Positions 59,608 to 64,000 of a stretch of 64,000 nt of DNA are shown in pieces (the first letter of the stretch is position 1; each line of letters starts with the position of its first letter). This stretch comes from Paenibacillus sp. HWE-109 (GTDB lineage Bacteria; Bacillota; Bacilli; Paenibacillales; NBRC-103111), in assembly GCF_022163125.1 (NCBI RefSeq), contig NZ_CP091881.1:7083001-7147000 (forward strand), given 5' to 3'. Both the position numbers and the translations under genes were made by a program. The notes under the pieces are model-generated. The model had not been told where the DNA came from, did no database searches, and saw only the letters and a program-made list of their open reading frames with translations.

Positions 59608-60654
59608 ATGACCAACTTACAGGCAACTAAGGAAGAATGGCAGCAGCTTTTTGAAGTAACAAATCAATTTAAAAAACAGGCCCCTTGGGATTGGATGGAG
59701 GATGATGATTACTTTCTGATAACCGATCCTGAGAGCGGCGAGTTTGGTTGTTGTGTTGTCTTGGGGGCGGGCAGGATCAATTATGGGCTAAATGTTTATA
59801 TAGGTCCCAAAGCACGACAATTCCTGCAGGAATTGAGCGGCGTTAATGATCAGTTGGATGATGATCAGATTGAATTGGCTTATTCGATGAGAGCCATCAC
59901 CGTTGGTTTTGAGAACCGCGATCAGTTGGACAAAGATGATCTCCAATTAATCCGTGACCTTGGTTATAAATTTCGCGGTGCTCAGGCTTGGCCGCAATTC
60001 CGCAGCTTTGAACCCGGCTTCCTACCCGCGCAGCCTAATGGTCGAGAAGTGAGATTTCTAATAGCTGCCCTAGAGCAAACCATGCTTGTAGCAGATCGGT
60101 TCCGAGAGAATCCTGAATTGTACTTTGAACATGACCAAACGGATGAAGGGACTGGTGAACAACGTCTGCATCGCATCCCGAAGGTCATGAGCTCCAGTGT
60201 TACTTGGTCAGATACTTGGCTTCCTTGGCTGGAAGAGGGGGAATTTCTAACCCCATATGTATATCCAAACGAACTGCAACTTCGCCAATTAGGTAAAAGT
60301 TTGAAGAAATCAGCAGAGATCTGGCATTCCGACTTTCGATACATTTCCCAAGCATTCGGCGAAAAGGATGAACGAGGAAGCTATCCTCGATTGAGTCTAT
60401 GGATGAGCGCTTCAACTGGTCTTGTGATGGCTGGCGGATTGGCGGATAACCATAATTTCATTCAAGCATATGTGGAACAGCTGCTCAATTTGCTCAAGGA
60501 GTCTGACCATAAGCCAGCTTCCATACAAGTAAGCTCCAAGAAAGCATATCTCGCTTTAAAGGACACTACTGATAAGCTAGGCATTACATTGAAATTCAAT
60601 TTCAATTTGCCTGAGCTTTACATGGCTTTCGAAGAGATTGAAGATTCTTTATAG
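59608..60654 (+). CDS. Hypothetical protein of DUF6930/DUF7309 type
   Basis: The 348-residue soluble protein is acidic and has no signal peptide. The N-terminal half ('EEWQQLFEVTNQFKKQAPWDWMEDDDYFLITDPESGEFGCCVVLGAGRINYGLNVYIGPKA') looks like a domain seen in cytoplasmic Firmicute proteins of unknown role (recalled as DUF7309). The C-terminal half ('PRLSLWMSASTGLVMAGGLADNHNFIQAYVEQLLNLL') fits the DUF6930 type. Strong TTGGAGGT site before ATG 59608. It is on the opposite strand and splits the uronide importer operon, so it was probably inserted there later. Family names are from memory and uncertain. Confidence 0.75.
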   Translation: MTNLQATKEEWQQLFEVTNQFKKQAPWDWMEDDDYFLITDPESGEFGCCVVLGAGRINYGLNVYIGPKARQFLQELSGVNDQLDDDQIELAYSMRAITVGFENRDQLDKDDLQLIRDLGYKFRGAQAWPQFRSFEPGFLPAQPNGREVRFLIAALEQTMLVADRFRENPELYFEHDQTDEGTGEQRLHRIPKVMSSSVTWSDTWLPWLEEGEFLTPYVYPNELQLRQLGKSLKKSAEIWHSDFRYISQAFGEKDERGSYPRLSLWMSASTGLVMAGGLADNHNFIQAYVEQLLNLLKESDHKPASIQVSSKKAYLALKDTTDKLGITLKFNFNLPELYMAFEEIEDSL

Positions 60655-60684
60655 AAAATATAACTTCTACTTATGTGAAAAATT

Positions 60685-60920
60685 GCTTCGCCGCCCTGAG
60701 AGATCCGCCTCTTGTTAGCGACAAAACCTAGTAAGAGGAACTCTAGGGCGCTATTTTGGCAAATGGCAGGGAAGCGAGGGTCATAGCGGAACTACAGGGT
60801 CTTATTTCCACGAAAAGCGCTGAATTTCCCACGAAAAAGCAAAATAGCGTACTGTAGTTCCCTCAACCTCGCTATAATGCCACTTTTGGCTAGAATAGCG
60901 CCCTCTAGTTCCCATACCTC
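60685..60920. repeat. Dispersed intergenic repeat, uninterrupted copy
   Basis: It contains GCTTCGCCGCCCTGAG, an inverted GAACTCTAGGGCGCTATT unit, CATAGCGGAACTACAGGG, then AAATAGCGTACTGTAGTTCCCTC and AATAGCGCCCTCTAGTTCCC. It matches the copy at 29175-30950 that is split by the IS element and supplies its empty site. Confidence 0.8.
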
Positions 60921-61008
60921 CGAGCTCACCCCAAAACATATAAACTCTAATATTTCTATTAAGGCAGCCCCCTTAAATCCACCCAAAAACTTATACTTTC
61001 TATGCGAA

Positions 61009-61031
61009 AAACCTAGCCTGCGGCTAGGTTT
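61009..61031 (-). terminator. Hairpin terminator
   Basis: A perfect 10-bp stem AAACCTAGCC / GGCTAGGTTT with a three-base loop is followed on the minus strand by TTTTTCGC. It would end a minus-strand transcript through the small frame at 61040-61300. Confidence 0.75.
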
Positions 61032-61039
61032 CATAACTT

Positions 61040-61300
61040 TTAGTGCTCGGGGGTGTGAGAGCGTACTATCTGATGCACTTCCTCCCCCACTTGGCTCATG
61101 AACGAACAATAAGCACTATCCCCTAGCTTATATCTCCAAAACAGCAGCAATTCGAACAAATAAGCACGTTCAGCTACCTTATTCGCAGCGCATAGAACCC
61201 CTTCATCATGATGGGGCCCAAAGAGGAATTTAAAGTAAGCTTCGCTCGCCCCAAACCCAAAATCATAAATTCTTTCAAAAATAAGGAACCATCCCCACAA
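61040..61300 (-). CDS. Small repeat-associated hypothetical protein (possible remnant)
   Basis: An 86-codon frame ends 'HHDEGVLCAANKVAERAYLFELLLFWRYKLGDSAYCSFMSQVGEEVHQIVRSHTPEH'. The middle matches the frame at 16867-17106, over about 30 residues in the same reading frame. The only visible start (TTG at the 5' end) falls inside the terminator of the permease operon, and no ribosome site is clear, so the true gene may be shorter or broken. A minus-strand terminator directly follows. I do not recognise a family. Confidence 0.4.
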   Translation of the reverse strand: MWGWFLIFERIYDFGFGASEAYFKFLFGPHHDEGVLCAANKVAERAYLFELLLFWRYKLGDSAYCSFMSQVGEEVHQIVRSHTPEH

Positions 61301-61312
61301 GGACAGTTCCTT
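61277..61312 (-). terminator. Terminator of the uronide permease operon
   Basis: A 12-bp stem with two G-U pairs (AAGGAACTGTCC / GGATGGTTCCTT on the minus strand) is followed by ATTTTT. Confidence 0.85.
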
Positions 61313-61319
61313 CTTCGCC

Positions 61320-62201
61320 TTAAGACTTAACCGAACCCACCATCATCCCTTTGACAAAATGACGCTGCAAAAACGGGTAGATCAGAATAATTGGAATTGT
61401 GGCAATGATAATTGTCGCCATTTTGATCCCTTCCGGATCCATGTGAGCCAGCCCGCTGAACTGCGAAGAGTTCGGGTCGATGCTGATGTCCTCTGAAGCG
61501 ATCAACTGACGCAGCTTCACCTGAAGCGGCCACAGCGCCGGTTTGTTAATATAGTATAACGCACTTTGATACGTATTCCAGTGGCCCACAGCATAGAAAA
61601 TCCCCAAGGAAGCCATAACCGGTTTAGACAACGGCAGGACAATGCTCCAGATCATGCGCAGCTCCGAGCAGCCATCCATACGCCCAGAGTCAATCAGTTC
61701 ACTCGGAATTTGCAGGAAGAACGAACGCATCACGAAGAAGTTAAAGGCACTGATAGCTCCCGGAAGCAGCAGAGCCCACAGGGAATTCGTCAGGTGCAAA
61801 TTTTTCATCAAAATAAAGTTGGGAATCAGTGGCGCACTGAAAACCATTGTGATCAGCACCATGATGACAATCGCGTTGCGGCCCGCATATTCAGGGCGAG
61901 AAACCGGATAAGCCAGCGATGCTGTAGCAATCAAGTTAATCAGCGTACCTACAATTGTAATGTAGACCGTAACTCCAAAAGACCGCCATATCGCCGCGTC
62001 ACTGAACACATATTGATAGTTAATCGACGTAAATTCTACAGGAAAAAACAGGACTTTCCCCGTTACAATGGCTTCCGACGAACTAAAGGATTGAGCCAGC
62101 ACGTTTAAGAACGGCAGGAGCATCGCTAGCGATAAGAGTGTCAGAAAAAGCACATTAAAAACATTAAACGTTTGCCAGCCGGCAGTCGGCTTGCGATTCA
62201 T
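61320..62201 (-). CDS. ABC importer permease (LplC/YtcP type)
   Basis: The 293-residue protein has six membrane helices. The EAA loop is 'SELIDSGRMDGCSELRMIWSIVLPLSKPVMASLGIF' and the end 'QRHFVKGMMVGSVKS' is characteristic of LplC-type permeases for complex oligosaccharides. ATG 62201 is the start because GGAGGTG lies eight bases upstream; the GTG three codons earlier is part of that site. It follows the LplB-type gene by 16 bases. The matching binding protein gene lies 2 kb further on the same strand. Confidence 0.93.
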   Translation of the reverse strand: MNRKPTAGWQTFNVFNVLFLTLLSLAMLLPFLNVLAQSFSSSEAIVTGKVLFFPVEFTSINYQYVFSDAAIWRSFGVTVYITIVGTLINLIATASLAYPVSRPEYAGRNAIVIMVLITMVFSAPLIPNFILMKNLHLTNSLWALLLPGAISAFNFFVMRSFFLQIPSELIDSGRMDGCSELRMIWSIVLPLSKPVMASLGIFYAVGHWNTYQSALYYINKPALWPLQVKLRQLIASEDISIDPNSSQFSGLAHMDPEGIKMATIIIATIPIILIYPFLQRHFVKGMMVGSVKS

Positions 62202-62217
62202 AGCGTTCACCTCCGTC

Positions 62218-63180
62218 TTAGTACAGGCTTTCCCCGGTTGTTTTTTTACTCATAACATTTCCGATGACGATGAGCATGACCCCAACGAGAGCTTTAAATA
62301 AGCCAATCGCCGTTGTATAGCTGAACTGTTGATTCAATAACCCAGCGGTATAAATATACGTATCTAGAATTTCGCCATTTTCTTTATTCAAAGGGTTCAA
62401 GAACACGTAAACACGTTCAAAACCGAAATCCAGGAACTTCCCGATATGCAGCAAGAACAAAATCATGATCGTTGGCAGCAGCGATGGCAGCGTGATGGAA
62501 ATGGTTTGTCTCCAGCGGTTGGCGCCATCCACCTCAGAAGCCTCGTATAAATCGGGATTAATCCCTGCTAATGCGGCCAAATAAATGATCGTCCCGTAAC
62601 CGGAGTCTCGCCAAATCCCCGACGTAATCAGTACCGTACGAATCCACGACTCTTCACCCAAGAAGTACACAGGATCGAAACCAAGCAGCGTAATGAAATG
62701 ATTCACAGCCCCCGTAGACGGAGAAAGAATACCTATTGCGATACCGCTTACAATAACCCACGATAGGAAGTGAGGCATGTACACCACCGTTTGCAGAATG
62801 CGCTTGTAGAGGACGACTCTTAGTTCATTCAGCAGCAAAGCCAGAACAATAGGTGCCGGGAAAGCCAGCACGAGATCATAGATCCCAATCAGCATCGTAT
62901 TCTTCAAAATTTTCAGGAAATCGTAATGGGCAAACATCCGGGCAAAATGCTCAAAACCAACCCACTTGCTCCCGGTAAAACCATCAAAAATGTTATAATC
63001 CTGGAAAGCAATGACCGACCCCAGCAACGGCACATATTTGAAAATAATAAAATACAAAATACCCGGCAACGAAATGAGATATAACGCCTTATACTTCCAA
63101 AGCTTTCGTAGAAAGCCTTTACCCTTGCTGACCTGTGCGCCTTGTCTCACTTGCTTCACAGCTTGTGCGTTGACCGCCAT
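62218..63180 (-). CDS. ABC importer permease (LplB/YteP type)
   Basis: The 320-residue protein has a basic N-terminus, six helices and the signatures of LplB-type permeases: 'LYLISLPGILYFIIFKYVPLLGSVIAFQDYNIFDGFTGSKWVGFEHF', 'ILQTVVYMPHFLSWVIVSGI', and the EAA loop 'PDLYEASEVDGANRWRQTISITLPSLLPTIMILFLL'. LplB/LplC pairs import alpha-glucuronides, xylan, rhamnogalacturonan or similar oligosaccharides with the help of a shared MsmX ATPase. It is the first gene downstream of the cre-containing promoter at 63205-63289. Confidence 0.93.
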   Translation of the reverse strand: MAVNAQAVKQVRQGAQVSKGKGFLRKLWKYKALYLISLPGILYFIIFKYVPLLGSVIAFQDYNIFDGFTGSKWVGFEHFARMFAHYDFLKILKNTMLIGIYDLVLAFPAPIVLALLLNELRVVLYKRILQTVVYMPHFLSWVIVSGIAIGILSPSTGAVNHFITLLGFDPVYFLGEESWIRTVLITSGIWRDSGYGTIIYLAALAGINPDLYEASEVDGANRWRQTISITLPSLLPTIMILFLLHIGKFLDFGFERVYVFLNPLNKENGEILDTYIYTAGLLNQQFSYTTAIGLFKALVGVMLIVIGNVMSKKTTGESLY

Positions 63181-63204
63181 TCTCTGGCCCCCCTCACTTT
63201 ATTC

Positions 63205-63289
63205 TCGTCGATGTTATAGTTCTATCCTACCTTTATAAAGCGCTTCCAACAATGGAATGCCTTTTCACTGACTTGTGTTTTTTTTAGGT
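63205..63289 (-). promoter_or_regulatory. Regulatory region of the uronide permease operon
   Basis: On the minus strand a run of A, then AAGGCATTCCATTGTTGG, a cre-like GGAAGCGCTTT and a TATAAC -10 box. It is about 85% identical over 85 bases to 59451-59535. Confidence 0.6.
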
Positions 63290-63324
63290 AAAAAAGAGGG
63301 AGGGAAGCCTTTTCTTCCTGCGCA

Positions 63325-63360
63325 AATAAGGCCTTCCCCTACTAACGGGAAAGCCTTATT
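63325..63360 (-). terminator. Terminator after the TetR gene
   Basis: The stem AATAAGGCCTTCCC / GGGAAAGCCTTATT (one mismatch, eight-base loop) follows the stop codon at 63394 on the minus strand. Confidence 0.7.
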
Positions 63361-63393
63361 CTCTTCGTCATACTAGCAAAATCTTGAGGATCT

Positions 63394-64000
63394 TCAGGAT
63401 CCGGCTCGCTGTAAGATTCCTTGCAAAATAACCTCTAACCCCCAGCGAAATCTATCTTCTCCCCCGGAAAGCATCTCCTCTTTCAAGCTGGCAGTTACGG
63501 GATAGCGCTCGGCATCTAACGACTGATAAAACGCAGCTATCGAAGTCAGCGTTGTACCGTTCTGATCCCTAGAAGATTGCTCGAATGCGACAGAAGCGGC
63601 GTAAAAGAGAAACAAATCACTCCCCCACGCGGCAGCGGTGGAATGAATGCCGGCTCTATTCAAGAGCTGCAGAATACACTCGGTAATTGCCAAGGAGTTC
63701 GGGCCAACGGAAATCGTCGTTTGCACAAGTGCAGCCAGGCCTGGGAACTGATAAAGTACGTCCAAGTACGATTTCAGAAAATCAAAGAGCTCCTTTTTCC
63801 AATCTTCCGCATGCACATCTGGCAGTAGGACCTCTTCTAAACCAAGATCCAACACATATGCATTCAATTCTTGAAGATTGGTTACATACACATAGAGGGA
63901 CGAAGGGCCTGTGTCCAGCACTTTAGCGATTTTACGCATGCTTAGCCCGGATGAGCCTTCCTTCCTCAGCAACTCTAATGCCGTCTTTACAATAACTTCT
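63394..64000 (-). CDS. TetR/AcrR-family regulator (N-terminus beyond the window)
   Basis: The frame is open to the window edge ('EVIVKTALELLRKEGSSGLSMRKIAKVLDTGPSSLYVYVTNLQELNAYVLDLGL'), which is the TetR helix-turn-helix without its first helix. The C-terminal ~140 residues form a helical ligand-binding domain of the TetR_C type ('PGLAALVQTTISVGPNSLAITECILQLLNRAGI', 'SDLFLFYAASVAFEQSSRD'). About 202 residues are visible and only a few should be missing. Its target is probably beyond the right edge. Confidence 0.85.
   Translation of the reverse strand, partial: EVIVKTALELLRKEGSSGLSMRKIAKVLDTGPSSLYVYVTNLQELNAYVLDLGLEEVLLPDVHAEDWKKELFDFLKSYLDVLYQFPGLAALVQTTISVGPNSLAITECILQLLNRAGIHSTAAAWGSDLFLFYAASVAFEQSSRDQNGTTLTSIAAFYQSLDAERYPVTASLKEEMLSGGEDRFRWGLEVILQGILQRAGS

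Noticed and set aside
1..64000. Prophage or integrative element
   Set aside because: No integrase, capsid, terminase, relaxase or attachment repeats were seen; the only mobile element is the IS4-type insertion.

Overview
The window reads as a chromosomal segment of a spore-forming, carbohydrate-foraging Firmicute, most likely Paenibacillus. The clues are two YjcZ-type micro-proteins, a YdjO-type cold-inducible protein, two CspA-type proteins with AGGAGG-like ribosome sites, three YesM/YesN-type two-component systems each beside a sugar ABC importer that lacks its own ATPase, and LplB-type permeases. The genus is an inference; no rRNA or tRNA gene was seen. The first gene (ABC exporter, 1-543) and the last (TetR regulator, 63394-64000) run off the edges.

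Left part, 1-22.9 kb. After a cut ABC exporter, a dehydratase-like protein, a MerR regulator and an EamA exporter comes a ten-gene minus-strand nucleoside operon (3588-13082). Its order is LacI repressor, ribokinase, BMP-type nucleoside lipoprotein, two-domain ATPase, two permeases and three nucleoside hydrolases. It starts at a strong sigma-A promoter (13272-13301) with a perfect 20-bp palindromic operator just downstream, and ends at a terminator at 3532-3556. The logic is clear: import nucleosides, split off ribose, phosphorylate it. Then follow a diguanylate cyclase, an alcohol dehydrogenase, two YjcZ genes, a repeat-filled intergenic stretch, a DinG/Rad3-like helicase, a K+ channel, an M23 peptidase, and YdjO and cold-shock genes.

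Middle part, 23-49 kb. This holds a multicopper-oxidase-fold protein that has lost nearly all of its trinuclear copper ligands, two amidohydrolases, a YVTN beta-propeller, and a complete IS4-family element (29330-30855) with imperfect 26-bp inverted repeats and a 9-bp target duplication, inserted inside a dispersed repeat. Importer cluster 1 (31.1-37.8 kb) and importer cluster 2 (39.8-46.1 kb, minus strand) flank a second cold-shock gene, a small XRE regulator, a MazG/PRA-PH-like protein and an NlpC/P60 peptidase. An AT-rich island (46.3-48.9 kb) carries a free-standing LuxR/GerE-type regulator, an unknown secreted protein and an orphan solute-binding protein; two of these share an identical upstream box.

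Right part, 49-64 kb. This is a polysaccharide (probably uronic-acid polymer) utilisation locus on the minus strand: two LplB/LplC-type permeases, solute-binding lipoprotein, AraC-type response regulator, sensor kinase, then a short-chain dehydrogenase and two heparinase II/III-fold proteins. The importer is split by a plus-strand gene of unknown function and a repeat block, and both halves carry near-identical promoter regions with cre-like sites. A GGTGTT hexanucleotide microsatellite lies just upstream of the dehydrogenase/lyase operon.
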